A DNA stretch of 64,000 bases from Lapidilactobacillus bayanensis (GTDB lineage Bacteria; Bacillota; Bacilli; Lactobacillales; Lactobacillaceae): contig NZ_RHOX01000012.1 in assembly GCF_003946695.1 (NCBI RefSeq), positions 18,413-82,412 on the forward strand, read 5' to 3'. Positions within the stretch are counted from its first letter, which is position 1. Each line of letters begins with the position of its first letter. A program made the position numbers and the translations under genes. The notes under the pieces were generated by a model, which saw nothing but the letters and a program-made list of their open reading frames with translations, made no database searches and was not told the origin of the DNA. Positions 8,653-18,487 of the stretch are shown here, piece by piece.

Positions 8653-9813
8653 TTAATCTGGTTTTTCCGCGTTCAGATAGCTTTGATAGTTTCTCAGAAA
8701 TGTTTGTTCACTCGGGTAACCAAGTTTGTTGGCAATTTCTTGTTTGGTTAAATTGGTTGCCGCAATTAAGTTATGGGCAATTTGACATTTCATCTGTTGT
8801 TTGAGTGCGTGAAATGATTGACCAAAGGTTTGCTGAAGGCGAGCGTTAATGCTGTCTGTTGATAATTTGGCATGCGCGGCAATGTCGTCGATCGTTAAAT
8901 TTTGCTGGCTGTTTTCTAGCATGTACAACACGATATCCCAAGCATCAGTTGATAGGAATTGGGAACTAAAGTCCATTCGCATTTGTTCTGGTGTTTGCTG
9001 ATGGATTAATTCGAATTGCTTGTAGAAGTTTGCTTCGGATTGATAACCACAAATCTTGCCAATTTGGTTAATTGATAACTCATTGAATTGGAGCAGCGCT
9101 GTTGCATTGCGAATGCGGATCTGATTCAGTAGAGCCCGGAACGAATAACCGGTCATCTTTTTGATTTTCTTTTGTAGAACTTCAACTGATAATCCGAAAT
9201 GAGTCGCAACTTTTCTCGTGGTGAGCTGCTCTTGATGATAGAAATGAATATATTGCAACAATCGCCAATCGAAGGTAAAGAAACGGTTACTCTTATCCTG
9301 TCGTTGTAGGAATTTTTGAAAATAGAAAGACAGTAGTGCCGTTAGAGATAGATTTAGACCTTCACTACCAGGTGTGTTATTGCGTTGTTCCTCTAGCACC
9401 AATTGAATCATGGCCATCAAATGTTCATTCGCCGATTGATCGAGACGAACAATTGGCACTGTTAAGTCTAAGTTGTTGATCGTGTTCAAGTAAGTCTGCC
9501 GATTAGTTGAGGCGAGGATTAATAAGCCTAATGAGAGGCGGACATGATAACCCGTTAAGTTATTTGAGTCGGTTAAAATGAAACGATGAACGTGAAAGGG
9601 TGCCAGTTCAATCAATTGGTCGGCGTGAACGGGGAAAAGCTGACCATTGATCTCAATGGCACCCTGACCAGATTGAATCAGTAAGAAGTCAAATTCATCA
9701 AAATATTGCAATGAAGTTGACTGATTAAGTGTGAAGAAATTTGCTTTTAATTCGTTCGGCTGAAAACTTGCAGATAAATATTCTACGCTAGTGTAGGGTA
9801 AATTCTTGTTCAT
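8653..9813 (-). CDS. AraC-family regulator with two tandem HTH domains
   Basis: A 386-residue regulator. The start at 9813 (MNKNLPYTS) is chosen because GAGGAGC stands 7 bases before it; a TTG five codons upstream overlaps that site. Residues about 20-140 form a cupin-like sensor. Residues about 185-285 are a complete AraC DNA-binding domain (ATHFGLSVEVLQKKIKKMTG, then GYQSEANFYKQFE). Residues about 295-386 are a second one (IAAHAKLSTDSINARLQQTFG, then LGYPSEQTFLRNYQ). Two such domains in one chain is unusual, since AraC proteins normally have one. It is divergent from the SDR gene at 9920, its likely target. Confidence 0.88.
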   Translation of the reverse strand: MNKNLPYTSVEYLSASFQPNELKANFFTLNQSTSLQYFDEFDFLLIQSGQGAIEINGQLFPVHADQLIELAPFHVHRFILTDSNNLTGYHVRLSLGLLILASTNRQTYLNTINNLDLTVPIVRLDQSANEHLMAMIQLVLEEQRNNTPGSEGLNLSLTALLSFYFQKFLQRQDKSNRFFTFDWRLLQYIHFYHQEQLTTRKVATHFGLSVEVLQKKIKKMTGYSFRALLNQIRIRNATALLQFNELSINQIGKICGYQSEANFYKQFELIHQQTPEQMRMDFSSQFLSTDAWDIVLYMLENSQQNLTIDDIAAHAKLSTDSINARLQQTFGQSFHALKQQMKCQIAHNLIAATNLTKQEIANKLGYPSEQTFLRNYQSYLNAEKPD

Positions 9814-9919
9814 TAACTTGCTCCTCAAAAAAGTGAGTACTTGGCTCTTAAATGATGTTTATTATCCTATTGTAAACGTTATACTACATGTGAAATAAAA
9901 AATAAAGGAGCAAGATCAA

Positions 9920-10894
9920 ATGACAAAAGTTTTTGTACTCGGAGGAACTGGATTTTTAGGGTTCTACACAACCAAAGAATTATTACGTCGCGGGTATCAA
10001 GTTAAGACAATGGCTTTGCCACCAATGCCCGCTGATAATTTGTTACCCGCCGAAGTTGAGTGTTCATTAGGAAATATCAATGAATTATCGGATCAAGAGA
10101 TTGTTAAGTTATTGAGTGATTGCAATGGCTTCATTTATGCAGCTGGCGCAGATGAGCGAGTTGTACCGCAGAAACCGGCAATGAAATTCTTTTATGAAGC
10201 CAATGTTTTACCAACCCAACGTATAGCCAGACTAGCAAAAGAAGCTGGTGTTGAACATTTTGTCGTGTTTGGTTCTTACTTTGCAGAATTTGCCGAGCGG
10301 TTGCCTGAACTTCATTTACGCGATGAGGCTTATCCCAATATGCGTTTGTTACAGGAACAAGTTGCTTTTGCTGAGGGTGAAGGCAAGATGACGGTCTCAT
10401 CATTGCGTTTACCTTATATTTTCGGTACGATGCCTGGTCGGATGCCGTTATGGACGATGTTTGTTGATCAAGCGAAGAATCAACCTGTTTTCCCTGCATT
10501 GGCTGGTGGTACCGCGATGGTAACAGTTGAGCAAGTTGCTGAAGCGGCGGTTGGTACACTTGAGCATGGAGAACATCGTCATAGTTATGCGATTGGCGCT
10601 AAGAATATGAAGTATCAAGAATTTTATCAAATGATTGTCGATGCTTTAGGCCAGCACGAGACAACGCAAGTGCCAGTAGTCCCTTATGAACAGATGAAAC
10701 CAATTTATGTTGGTTTAGATCAGCAAGCAGCCGCTGAGGGTAAGGAACATGGTGTGCATATGGTGGTTAGTTCCTTAGTTCAAACGAAGGATTTGTATCT
10801 AAATCCAGAAGATACGATGCCTATCTTAGGGATTAAAGATCATGATGTGGTTGCTTCAATTAAAGAAACACTCGCTAAGTGCGTTCAAGGATAA
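9920..10894 (+). CDS. NAD(P)-dependent epimerase/dehydratase-like SDR protein
   Basis: A 324-residue extended short-chain dehydrogenase. The nucleotide-binding GGTGFLG motif is at residues 8-14, and GVEHFVVFGSYFAE follows where the catalytic Ser/Tyr region is expected. I do not see a clean YxxxK catalytic pair, so it may be an atypical SDR that binds NAD(P) without classical chemistry. AAAGGAGC precedes the ATG by about 8 bases. It stands alone, divergent from the double-HTH AraC gene, and ends at a terminator. Substrate unknown. Confidence 0.8.
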   Translation: MTKVFVLGGTGFLGFYTTKELLRRGYQVKTMALPPMPADNLLPAEVECSLGNINELSDQEIVKLLSDCNGFIYAAGADERVVPQKPAMKFFYEANVLPTQRIARLAKEAGVEHFVVFGSYFAEFAERLPELHLRDEAYPNMRLLQEQVAFAEGEGKMTVSSLRLPYIFGTMPGRMPLWTMFVDQAKNQPVFPALAGGTAMVTVEQVAEAAVGTLEHGEHRHSYAIGAKNMKYQEFYQMIVDALGQHETTQVPVVPYEQMKPIYVGLDQQAAAEGKEHGVHMVVSSLVQTKDLYLNPEDTMPILGIKDHDVVASIKETLAKCVQG

Positions 10895-10930
10895 ATTAGT
10901 TAAGGCATTTTTAACTGTTTGCCATTTTTT

Positions 10931-10979
10931 AAAGACAATCCAGGGTTTATGGTCAACCAGCTAAGGGATTGTCTTTTTG
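10931..10979 (+). terminator. Terminator after the SDR gene
   Basis: AAAGACAATCC pairs with GGGATTGTC across a loop of about 23 bases and is followed by five T. Confidence 0.8.
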
Positions 10980-11147
10980 TGATCTGAAAATTTCTTCTAT
11001 CGTTAAAAAATGATGTCAGGTTAATGTTGCTAAACTGTTACTTCAAACTTTTAGCAATAATTCGTTAGATAAGCTAATATTTTGTTGTGTCCTTTCTTTT
11101 GCGCTAAACTGAAATTATCATGGTTTTGTCATATGGGAGGTTGTCAG

Positions 11148-12365
11148 ATGAAATTCGATGTCGTTGTGGTTGGTGGTTCGATTGGCGGCTATTTTTTAGT
11201 TAAGGAATTACGCGACAAGGGGTTTGCGGGCAGTATTTGTTTAGTTGATCAAGGTGATCAATTGCCTTATAACCGTTATAAATTATCTAAGGACTGGTTG
11301 CGCGGTGATCGTGAGGATCCACCGCTATTTAAGAAGCAACAATTCTATGATGAACAAGAAATTGTGGTGAAATTAAAGACCAAGGTAGTGGCCGTTAACG
11401 CGGCCGAACATCAGGTGGTTACCGAAAATGGTGATGTTATTTCTTATGGCCGGTTAGTGTTGGCGTTGGGCTCTAGTGCCCGTCATTTAACTGTTCCTAA
11501 TCAAGATGCGGCTGGTATTTTTTACTTACGAAGTTTTGACGACGCTTTACGAATTAAAAAGTGGAGTCTGCAGCCGGAAGTTAAAGAATTAGTGTTAGTT
11601 GGTGCAGGATTTATTGGCCTTGAATTAGCAAGCACGTTTACGGCGCGCGGGTTGCAGGTAACTGTGGTGGAATATGCTAAGGCACCGTTGGCAAATATTG
11701 CTGGGCCTGACGCAGCACAATATTTATTAGAATTGCATCGAGCGCACGGCGTTAAGTTAATCACTGGCGATGGTGTTGCCGCTTTCGAAAAAAATCGGCA
11801 AGGTCAAATTGAAACGATGGTTACAACTTCTGGTAAGAAAATTCCAGCACAGATGGTTATTGTTGGCGTAGGTGCACAGCCAAACGTGGCGATTTCAGCA
11901 CCAGGTTTAAAAGTTGATCAGCAAATTGTTGTCAATGAATATGGAGAAACTTCCTTGCCTGATGTTTTTGCCGTCGGCGACTGCACAACGTGGCCTTATC
12001 AAGGTCAACTGATTCACGTTGAGCATTGGGAAAATGCGCGTAATCAGGGTAAAAATGTGGCTCGCAACATCATTAACACACACAGTGAACCTTATGCAAT
12101 CCGCCCATATTTTTGGACCGATCAATACGATCAGACGATTGAATATTTAGGGCAAGCCAAGCAATGGGATCATATTTTAACGCGCGGTGAAGTCAACACT
12201 GGCAAATTTACTTTAGCCTATGTGGACGCGCAAAATCGACCGCTTGCTGTATTATTCGCTAACGATAATGACAAACGTAGCGATGTGGCGAAGTTTATGG
12301 ATGAGTTTAAACCAATTGCTGTGGAAAAGTTTGTCAATCTCGATCTGAGTTTAAGCGAGTTGTAA
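11148..12365 (+). CDS. FAD/NAD(P)-dependent oxidoreductase, ferredoxin-reductase type
   Basis: A 405-residue two-dinucleotide-domain flavoprotein. The start at 11148 follows GGGAGG by about 8 bases; the open frame upstream lacks a ribosome site. Motifs in order: VVVVGGSIGGYF (FAD, residues 4-15), PYNRYKLSKDWL (family marker after the FAD site), VLVGAGFIGLELA (NAD(P)) and DVFAVGDCT (second FAD contact). No redox CxxC is seen, so it resembles putidaredoxin/rubredoxin reductases rather than disulfide reductases or NADH oxidase. The electron acceptor is unknown. Monocistronic with its own terminator. Confidence 0.85.
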   Translation: MKFDVVVVGGSIGGYFLVKELRDKGFAGSICLVDQGDQLPYNRYKLSKDWLRGDREDPPLFKKQQFYDEQEIVVKLKTKVVAVNAAEHQVVTENGDVISYGRLVLALGSSARHLTVPNQDAAGIFYLRSFDDALRIKKWSLQPEVKELVLVGAGFIGLELASTFTARGLQVTVVEYAKAPLANIAGPDAAQYLLELHRAHGVKLITGDGVAAFEKNRQGQIETMVTTSGKKIPAQMVIVGVGAQPNVAISAPGLKVDQQIVVNEYGETSLPDVFAVGDCTTWPYQGQLIHVEHWENARNQGKNVARNIINTHSEPYAIRPYFWTDQYDQTIEYLGQAKQWDHILTRGEVNTGKFTLAYVDAQNRPLAVLFANDNDKRSDVAKFMDEFKPIAVEKFVNLDLSLSEL

Positions 12366-12397
12366 GTTAGAGTATTAGCTCAGAATAACTTTTCATG

Positions 12398-12432
12398 GTA
12401 GGTACTAGTTTAATGACTAGTGCCTACTTTTT
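12398..12432 (+). terminator. Terminator after the flavoprotein gene
   Basis: GTAGGTACTAGT and ACTAGTGCCTAC form an almost perfect 12-bp stem with loop ttaatg, followed by five T. Confidence 0.85.
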
Positions 12433-12819
12433 ATATTCAGAAAGTGGATCTTAGATTTAGTAAGACCGATATTTTTTAGTGTTTTTAATCCGAAACGGTT
12501 AATTAATCTCAATTAAATTTGACGTTGAACATCAGGTTATTGTTATGATTAGGCTAACCTTGATATATTGAACCTTACTAAGCATGATGGGGTCGATTCT
12601 AGAAACAAGCGAATCACCGAGAATATCATAAGATTAATGTCATTTTTTAGCCGAGCATATTTTGTGATGAGCGAATATATGGGTATAGGAAATAAGATGA
12701 ATCAGTATGTAACTATATATTTGTTGAAAACAAATTGCCGATAGAAGTTGATTTAGTTATACTTAATATTAGATTAAAGCGTTTAATGTTAAATGCAATT
12801 TCATGAAAGAGGAATTTAA
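12433..12819 (+). promoter_or_regulatory. Leader of the LacI gene with candidate operator
   Basis: About 390 bases without an ORF. Just before the gene, at 12773-12787, lies ATTAAAGCGTTTAAT, a dyad with a CG centre of the LacI type, suggesting autoregulation or CcpA input. A ribosome site (AAAGAGGAA) precedes the ATG at 12820. I see nothing else definable in the first 300 bases. Confidence 0.45.
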
Positions 12820-13797
12820 ATGGCCGCAACAATGAAAGATGTTGCTAAACTAGCAGGTGTCAGTTTGGGAACAGTGTCGCGTGTTGTTAATAACAACACA
12901 CAAGTAAAAGAAAAAACAAAGCAGAAAGTTAAAGCTGCGATTAATGAACTGGGCTATATTCCCGATGATTATGCCAGAGGATTAAAAACACAACGTTCAA
13001 TGTTTGTGGCTTTGATTTTGCCGACGATTTGGCATCCTTTCTTTTCTGAGTTTGCTTATTATGTTGAGTCGGAACTAACTAAACGTGGTTATAAATTATT
13101 AATCTGTAACTCTGACGGTGATGCTGAGAAGGAACGTAAATATATTCAAATGGTTAAGAAAAATAAGATTGATGGTATTATTGGTATCACTTATAGTGCG
13201 ATTGACCGATATGTCTCAGCAAATTTACCATTGGTCAGCATCGACCGTTCCTTTACTGAGCCAGTTTCGTATGTTAGTTCTGACAACTTTAATGGTGGAG
13301 AAATTGCTTTAGATGAATTGCTAAGACACGGGGCGACCAATCTCGCCTATATTTCTGGTTATTCGCGATATAAAAACGAAACGACTAAACGCCACGATGG
13401 TTTTTTATCACAAGCGGCTAAGTGTGGTGTTCAAGTGACGGACTTATTTGTTCCTGAGCCAATTACTAATTTAGATGAATTGCTCCGGCGCTTGTTTATT
13501 CGGAATCCTAATATCGATGGCATTTTTTGCGTCAACGATACAATGCTCATGGATGTGCGTAATTACTTAGCAAGACATGGTAAGCATGTACCAAGCGATA
13601 TTCAAATGATCGGTTTTGACGGAATTGCCTTAGGACCATCCAATGATTTAGGTTTATCAACGATTGTTCAGCCTGTCCCTGAAATGGCTCAAGCAGCGGT
13701 TAAGGCCTTATTTGACAGAATAGAGCGTCCAAATCAACCAACTCAAATTAAAATTCTACCAGTTTCGTTTAAAGAAGGTGGTACAACACGTAATTAA
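12820..13797 (+). CDS. LacI-family repressor of the fructoside operon
   Basis: A 325-residue regulator with an N-terminal LacI HTH (MKDVAKLAGVSLGTVSRVVN) and hinge, followed by a periplasmic-binding-like effector domain (about 60-325). GIFCVNDTMLMDV and IQMIGFDGI are typical effector-domain strands. It precedes an ABC transporter/GH32/fructokinase operon, whose promoter is flanked by two identical GAAACGTTTC dyads, the expected operators. The likely inducer is sucrose, a fructo-oligosaccharide or a phosphate of one (inference). It ends at its own terminator. Confidence 0.92.
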   Translation: MAATMKDVAKLAGVSLGTVSRVVNNNTQVKEKTKQKVKAAINELGYIPDDYARGLKTQRSMFVALILPTIWHPFFSEFAYYVESELTKRGYKLLICNSDGDAEKERKYIQMVKKNKIDGIIGITYSAIDRYVSANLPLVSIDRSFTEPVSYVSSDNFNGGEIALDELLRHGATNLAYISGYSRYKNETTKRHDGFLSQAAKCGVQVTDLFVPEPITNLDELLRRLFIRNPNIDGIFCVNDTMLMDVRNYLARHGKHVPSDIQMIGFDGIALGPSNDLGLSTIVQPVPEMAQAAVKALFDRIERPNQPTQIKILPVSFKEGGTTRN

Positions 13798-13801
13798 TAG
13801 T

Positions 13802-13846
13802 AGACCAGTCTAAAAGAGAGAAAATCTTTTGGACTGGTCTTTTTTA
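13802..13846 (+). terminator. Terminator after the LacI gene
   Basis: AGACCAGTC(t)aAAAGA pairs with TCTTTTGGACTGGTCT, followed by a T-run. It isolates the repressor transcript from the operon promoter. Confidence 0.88.
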
Positions 13847-13889
13847 TATCTTGGAATTGGGAAAGAAACTATTTGCAAAAGTTTCTTTG

Positions 13890-13960
13890 GAAACGTTTCA
13901 AAAAAGCGTTGACAAAACACTAATACAGGACTATTATTTTTCTTGTAAATGAAACGTTTC
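13890..13960 (+). promoter_or_regulatory. Fructoside operon promoter with paired LacI operators
   Basis: TTGACA at 13909-13914 and TATTAT at 13932-13937 are 17 bases apart, a near-consensus sigma-A promoter. Perfect dyads GAAACGTTTC occur at 13890-13899 (upstream of -35) and at 13951-13960 (just downstream of the start point). Their centres are 61 bp apart, close to six helical turns, which suits looping repression by the LacI protein encoded upstream. Confidence 0.85.
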
Positions 13961-13996
13961 ATAAATACTAAATTTACTTGAATGGGGAGTTTTAGA

Positions 13997-15283
13997 ATGA
14001 ACAAACGAAAAGTTCTGGGAGTTTTGGGTATAACAGTTTTAACCAGTTTAGTACTTGCTGGTTGCTCAAGCAAGAGTAAAGCCGACGGCAAAGATGTCAC
14101 AATGTGGGTTCAATATTCGAAGACAGATCCAGAAGGAAAAGCGATGGCCAAGAATATTACCGCCTTTAACAAGGAGAACAAAAAAGGTTATCATGCGACC
14201 GTTCAATATATTCCACGTAACTCTTCAGGTGGCGGTTATGAAGATAAGGTCAATGCAGCTTTGAATGCTGGTAACTTACCAGATGTTTTAACATTGGACG
14301 GCCCTAATACAGCTGCATATGCCAAGAATAAGATTATTCAACCTTTAGACAAGTATATTACAAATAAAAGTGATATTTTACCAAGTATCATTAGCCAAGG
14401 AACTTATAAAGGTAAGTTATATTCAATCGGTTACTCAGAATCTGGCGTTGGTATTTATTACAACAAGAGAATGTTTAAGGATGCTGGGATCCAAGAATCA
14501 AGTATTCCTACTCTAAAGAATCCTTGGGACTGGAATCAATTCATGGCAATTTGCGCCAAGTTAAAGGCTAAGTATAATGCGCCAGCAATTGATATGCAAA
14601 TTCAAGACCATTCTGAAATGTCCCTTTATGCATTTGCGCCATTTGTTTGGTCTGCAGGTGGCAATATTACCAATAAGAATGGCACTAAATCGATTGGTTA
14701 CTTTAACTCTAAAGAATCACAGACTGCTTTCCAATTCATTCAAGATATGGTCAAGAAGGATTACACAACAACGACTCCAGTTAATAAAGCATTCCAAACT
14801 GGCAAGTATCCAATGATGCTATCAGGCTCATGGACAATCACTGAATTGAATACATCATACAAGCATCTCGACTATGGTATGCTGCCTTATCCAGTTTCTC
14901 CTATGACACATAAGTTAGTTTCACCAACTGGTTCATGGCAATATGCAATGACTACTTCAACTACCAAAAAGAAAGCAGCAGGCGCATTAGTCAACTTTTT
15001 ATCATCAACTAAGCAAGAATACCGGACCAGCATGACCATGTCTACATTACCAGCGCGTAAATCCGTTTCCAAGTTAATGGAAGATAAAGTTGATCCAAGC
15101 TTACGTTTCTTAATGGAACAAAATATTCTAAGTGGCCACGCACGTCCAGTATTGGTTAACTATCCACAAGTAACTAGAACTTTTGCAGATACCGTCACTA
15201 AGACAACTTATTATAAGCAAAATCCAAATATTGCTAAATTATTAAAGAAACAGGCAACAACAATTCAAAGTTACTTAAAGTAA
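13997..15283 (+). CDS. ABC transporter sugar-binding lipoprotein
   Basis: A 428-residue extracellular solute-binding protein (family 1). The N-terminus has a charged start (MNKRK), a hydrophobic stretch and the lipobox LAGC, so it is a lipoprotein on the outer face of the membrane. GGGGAG lies about 8 bases before the ATG at 13997; an earlier in-frame ATG at 13982 overlaps that site and is rejected. It delivers substrate to the two permeases that follow. The GH32 and fructokinase genes point to sucrose or short fructans. No ATPase gene is in the operon, so a shared MsmK-type ATPase elsewhere is likely. Confidence 0.92.
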   Translation: MNKRKVLGVLGITVLTSLVLAGCSSKSKADGKDVTMWVQYSKTDPEGKAMAKNITAFNKENKKGYHATVQYIPRNSSGGGYEDKVNAALNAGNLPDVLTLDGPNTAAYAKNKIIQPLDKYITNKSDILPSIISQGTYKGKLYSIGYSESGVGIYYNKRMFKDAGIQESSIPTLKNPWDWNQFMAICAKLKAKYNAPAIDMQIQDHSEMSLYAFAPFVWSAGGNITNKNGTKSIGYFNSKESQTAFQFIQDMVKKDYTTTTPVNKAFQTGKYPMMLSGSWTITELNTSYKHLDYGMLPYPVSPMTHKLVSPTGSWQYAMTTSTTKKKAAGALVNFLSSTKQEYRTSMTMSTLPARKSVSKLMEDKVDPSLRFLMEQNILSGHARPVLVNYPQVTRTFADTVTKTTYYKQNPNIAKLLKKQATTIQSYLK

Positions 15284-15313
15284 TCTTGGGTTATAGAAAG
15301 AGGTGCACTTGAG

Positions 15314-16198
15314 ATGTCCAGACTAGGTAAACGACAAAATCAAGCTTGGTTTTTCTTAGCTCCAGCAATAATTGTGCTTGGATTATTCTTGTTTATTCCA
15401 TCAATTATTTCATTTTGTTATTCTTTTACTGATTTCAATATGTTGGCACCAAAATTAGCAGCATTCGTTGGAATCGCCAATTATCTCAAATTGTTCAAAG
15501 ATCCAATTTTTATGAAGAGTTTAAAGAATATCGTTCAATTCGTAGCTTTTGTCCTACCTATTCAAGTAGGAACAGCTTTGGGCCTAGCATTGATCGTTAA
15601 CAAAAAACGGCCATTCAATATGTTTTATAAAGTCGCTTTCTTTGCTCCCGTTGTTGTTTCATTAGCTGTTACATCAATTTTATGGATGTACATTTTGAAT
15701 CCGAGTCAAGGCATCTTAAATAGTTTACTAGCTAAAGTAGGAATCTCTGCGCAACCTTTCTTAAATAGTTCTAAACAAGCGATGTTTGCTATTATCTTTC
15801 TTTCGGCTTGGCAAGCATGTGGTAATCAAATGATTATTTTCCTGGCAGGTTTACAAAATATTCCAAAATCTTTATATGAAGCCGCTGATTTAGATGGTGC
15901 TGGTAAGTGGGCAACCTTTAGAAATATTACATTGCCATTATTAAAGCCAACTACAGTTTTGATCTTAACGACAACATTTATCGATGCGTTCAAGATGATG
16001 ACACAAGCCATGATTATGACTCAAGGTGGACCATTGAACTCAACTATGACACCACTATATTATATCTATCGAACCGGTTTTACCGATCGTCAGTTAGGTT
16101 ATGCTAGCGCAATGAGTGTAGTTTACGGGTTCGGTATTATCTTATTTACGATTGTTCAGAGGAAAGTAACTCGTGCTGATGAAGGGAGTGGTCAATAA
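15314..16198 (+). CDS. ABC sugar permease, MalF/MsmF type
   Basis: A 294-residue integral membrane protein with six predicted helices and the EAA loop (YEAADLDGAGKWATFRNITLP) near residue 195, which contacts the ATPase. It pairs with the next permease to form the translocation pore. The stop overlaps the next start (TAATG). Expected substrate is a fructoside, as for the binding protein. Confidence 0.93.
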   Translation: MSRLGKRQNQAWFFLAPAIIVLGLFLFIPSIISFCYSFTDFNMLAPKLAAFVGIANYLKLFKDPIFMKSLKNIVQFVAFVLPIQVGTALGLALIVNKKRPFNMFYKVAFFAPVVVSLAVTSILWMYILNPSQGILNSLLAKVGISAQPFLNSSKQAMFAIIFLSAWQACGNQMIIFLAGLQNIPKSLYEAADLDGAGKWATFRNITLPLLKPTTVLILTTTFIDAFKMMTQAMIMTQGGPLNSTMTPLYYIYRTGFTDRQLGYASAMSVVYGFGIILFTIVQRKVTRADEGSGQ

Positions 16199-17049
16199 TG
16201 ACTAAATCGAGAAAAACATTCATTATAATTTTATCGACAATTTTGATTATGTTATTAGCATTGTTGTTCCTTTTTCCATTAATTTGGATGATTGCTTCCT
16301 CAATGAAATCTGAATCATCAATCTACAACGACTTGGGTGGGATTAAGGCCTTTTTGCCCGGATTAAACCCAGCACAGTGGGGTAGTGCCTATCAAAAGTT
16401 ATTAGGACGGTTCAATATTCTCCGCTTCATTCTTAACTCAGTACTTTACGCACTAGCCGTTACTTTGGGTTCTGTTTTAGTTAACTCTGCCGCCGGTTAC
16501 GCGTTTTCAAAGTTTGATTTTCGTGGCAAAAAAATCTTGTTTGGGTTATTAATCGCGTCAATGGTCGTTCCTGGCGATACCATCATGATTCAAAAATTTC
16601 AAATCGTCAAAATATTACACTTGATCAATTCGCCGTGGGCAGTTATTTTCCCTGCAGTTGCTGGTGCGTTCAACATTTATATGTTCAAGAATTTCTTCGA
16701 CCAAGTTTCAGATTCAATCGTTGAATCAGCTGAGCTCGACGGTGCAAGTGCCTTTACAATTTATTGGCGGGTTCTTTTGCCAATGGCTAAGCCAGTAATC
16801 GCAACAGTTGGGACATTATCATTTATCGGGAGCTGGAACGATTATATTTGGCCATTAATGGTCTTAACCGATGCCGATAAATTTCCATTACAAATTGCGA
16901 TCACTAATATTAATAATACGCAACCGGTCTATATGAATCAGGTGATGGCCATCTTAACAATTTCAACTGTACCATTAGTTCTGATCTATATGTTCTTCCA
17001 GAAATACTTGGTTCAAGGTTTGGCTGTTGCTGGAAATGGGGATAAATAG
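16198..17049 (+). CDS. ABC sugar permease, MalG/MsmG type
   Basis: A 283-residue membrane protein with six helices and the EAA motif VESAELDGASAFTIYWRVLLP. It partners the MalF-type permease. It ends in TAG overlapping the GTG start of the GH32 gene, so transport and hydrolysis genes are translationally linked. Confidence 0.93.
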   Translation: MTKSRKTFIIILSTILIMLLALLFLFPLIWMIASSMKSESSIYNDLGGIKAFLPGLNPAQWGSAYQKLLGRFNILRFILNSVLYALAVTLGSVLVNSAAGYAFSKFDFRGKKILFGLLIASMVVPGDTIMIQKFQIVKILHLINSPWAVIFPAVAGAFNIYMFKNFFDQVSDSIVESAELDGASAFTIYWRVLLPMAKPVIATVGTLSFIGSWNDYIWPLMVLTDADKFPLQIAITNINNTQPVYMNQVMAILTISTVPLVLIYMFFQKYLVQGLAVAGNGDK

Positions 17050-18461
17050 TGACTCAAACGAATAGTGAAATGTTAGCTTTAGCAAATACTTTTGTTGAAA
17101 AAAATAAAAATAAGAGTGAAATAAAATATAAACCAATTGCACATTTCTCTGCACCCTATGGATGGCTGAATGATCCTAATGGTTTGGTGTATTACCACGG
17201 TTATTATCATATGTTCTATCAATATAATCCTTATGATGAAACTTGGGGGGCACCTTATTGGGGTCACGCCCGTTCGAAGAACTTGATTGATTGGGAAGAT
17301 CTGCCAATCGCATTAGCACCAGATCAACCATATGATATCAGTGGGGTTTTCTCAGGATCAGCGATTGTTAAAAATGACCGATTGTACATTATGTATACTG
17401 GTCATGTCGAAAATGAAGGTGTTTGGGTTGAAACTCAGAATATTGCCTTCTCAGATGATGGTGTAAACTTTACGAAATTTGAAAATAATCCAGTCATTGA
17501 TTGGAAAATGTTGCCAGATCATGCGTCAATTGCAGACTTCCGCGATCCAAAATTAGTCTTACATGGCGATACCTACTACTCTATTTTGGCCTCAACCAAT
17601 CCTATGCTTTGTAAAGGTCAAATTCTTGTCTATGAATCAAGAGATTTATTAAACTGGTCCTTCAAATCTGTACTATTAGATCAAAAACCAGAATTAGGAC
17701 GAATTGCTGAATGCCCAGATCTATTCGTTTTAGGTGATAAAGATGCATTGATTTTCAGTGTGATTAATGAAGAATCCGATGAAACGATTCCTAATAATCT
17801 TTCTTTTATCGCATTAGGACGAATGAATTGGCAACAAGGACGTTTTATTCCAGAATCGATTGAAAAAATCGACCAGAGTTTAGATTTTTACGCGCCGCAA
17901 ACAATTGATTTTGCCGGTCAACGTGTCTTGATTCCTTGGTTACGTAGCAATACTCAATTAAAATTTTTACATGATATTCATGCAGGGTGGAACGGTCAAA
18001 TGGGTCATCCACGGGTCTTAGAATTAAATGATAATTGGTTGAATCAACGACCACTACTCGCAGAACATCAGGTTGTTAATACTGAGCAGCTAGCAAGGGA
18101 CGATTCCAAGGTATTTGCTGGTGTGGCACTGATTAATCTTGAAGTTACGTTACAAGCCGGCGCCGTTATCAGTTTAAGTAGCGCCACAGATCGTGTTGAA
18201 TTGAAGGTTGTCGAAGATCAATTAACCGTTACCTTTAATTTCGAAAAGACAAACACAACTCAATATTTACCAATTGGTAATTTTATTAATCAAGCGTGTC
18301 ACTTAACCTTGTTGATCGATAATTCTAGCTTTGAAGTCTACGTGAATCAGCAAGTGGTGGGAAGTTATATTATTTTTCCAAGTGAACAAATAACAAAAAT
18401 AACCAATATTAGTCAGAAAGAAATGTCTATTCAATTAACCTCTGCTAGTTCTGGGGAATAG
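17049..18461 (+). CDS. GH32 beta-fructosidase (sucrose hydrolase / sucrose-6-P hydrolase type)
   Basis: A 470-residue enzyme starting at GTG 17049. It has a five-bladed propeller (about 28-330) and a C-terminal beta-sandwich. The catalytic triad is visible: Asp42 in WLNDPNG (nucleophile), Asp166 in FRDPK (transition-state stabiliser) and Glu221 in ECPDLF (acid/base). No signal peptide, so it acts in the cytoplasm on fructosides imported by the ABC transporter. Because import is by ABC rather than PTS, non-phosphorylated sucrose or kestose-type oligosaccharides are the likelier substrates (inference). Confidence 0.92.
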   Translation: MTQTNSEMLALANTFVEKNKNKSEIKYKPIAHFSAPYGWLNDPNGLVYYHGYYHMFYQYNPYDETWGAPYWGHARSKNLIDWEDLPIALAPDQPYDISGVFSGSAIVKNDRLYIMYTGHVENEGVWVETQNIAFSDDGVNFTKFENNPVIDWKMLPDHASIADFRDPKLVLHGDTYYSILASTNPMLCKGQILVYESRDLLNWSFKSVLLDQKPELGRIAECPDLFVLGDKDALIFSVINEESDETIPNNLSFIALGRMNWQQGRFIPESIEKIDQSLDFYAPQTIDFAGQRVLIPWLRSNTQLKFLHDIHAGWNGQMGHPRVLELNDNWLNQRPLLAEHQVVNTEQLARDDSKVFAGVALINLEVTLQAGAVISLSSATDRVELKVVEDQLTVTFNFEKTNTTQYLPIGNFINQACHLTLLIDNSSFEVYVNQQVVGSYIIFPSEQITKITNISQKEMSIQLTSASSGE

Positions 18462-18487
18462 ATATTGCACAGAAAGAGGAGAAGTTT

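Noticed and set aside
10131..10559. 142-codon minus-strand frame
   Set aside because: Antisense to the SDR gene, Gln/Leu-rich shadow composition, no ribosome site.
13890..13960. CcpA cre sites at the fructoside promoter
   Set aside because: The two GAAACGTTTC dyads are identical and fit the adjacent LacI repressor better; they miss the cre consensus at one or more positions.
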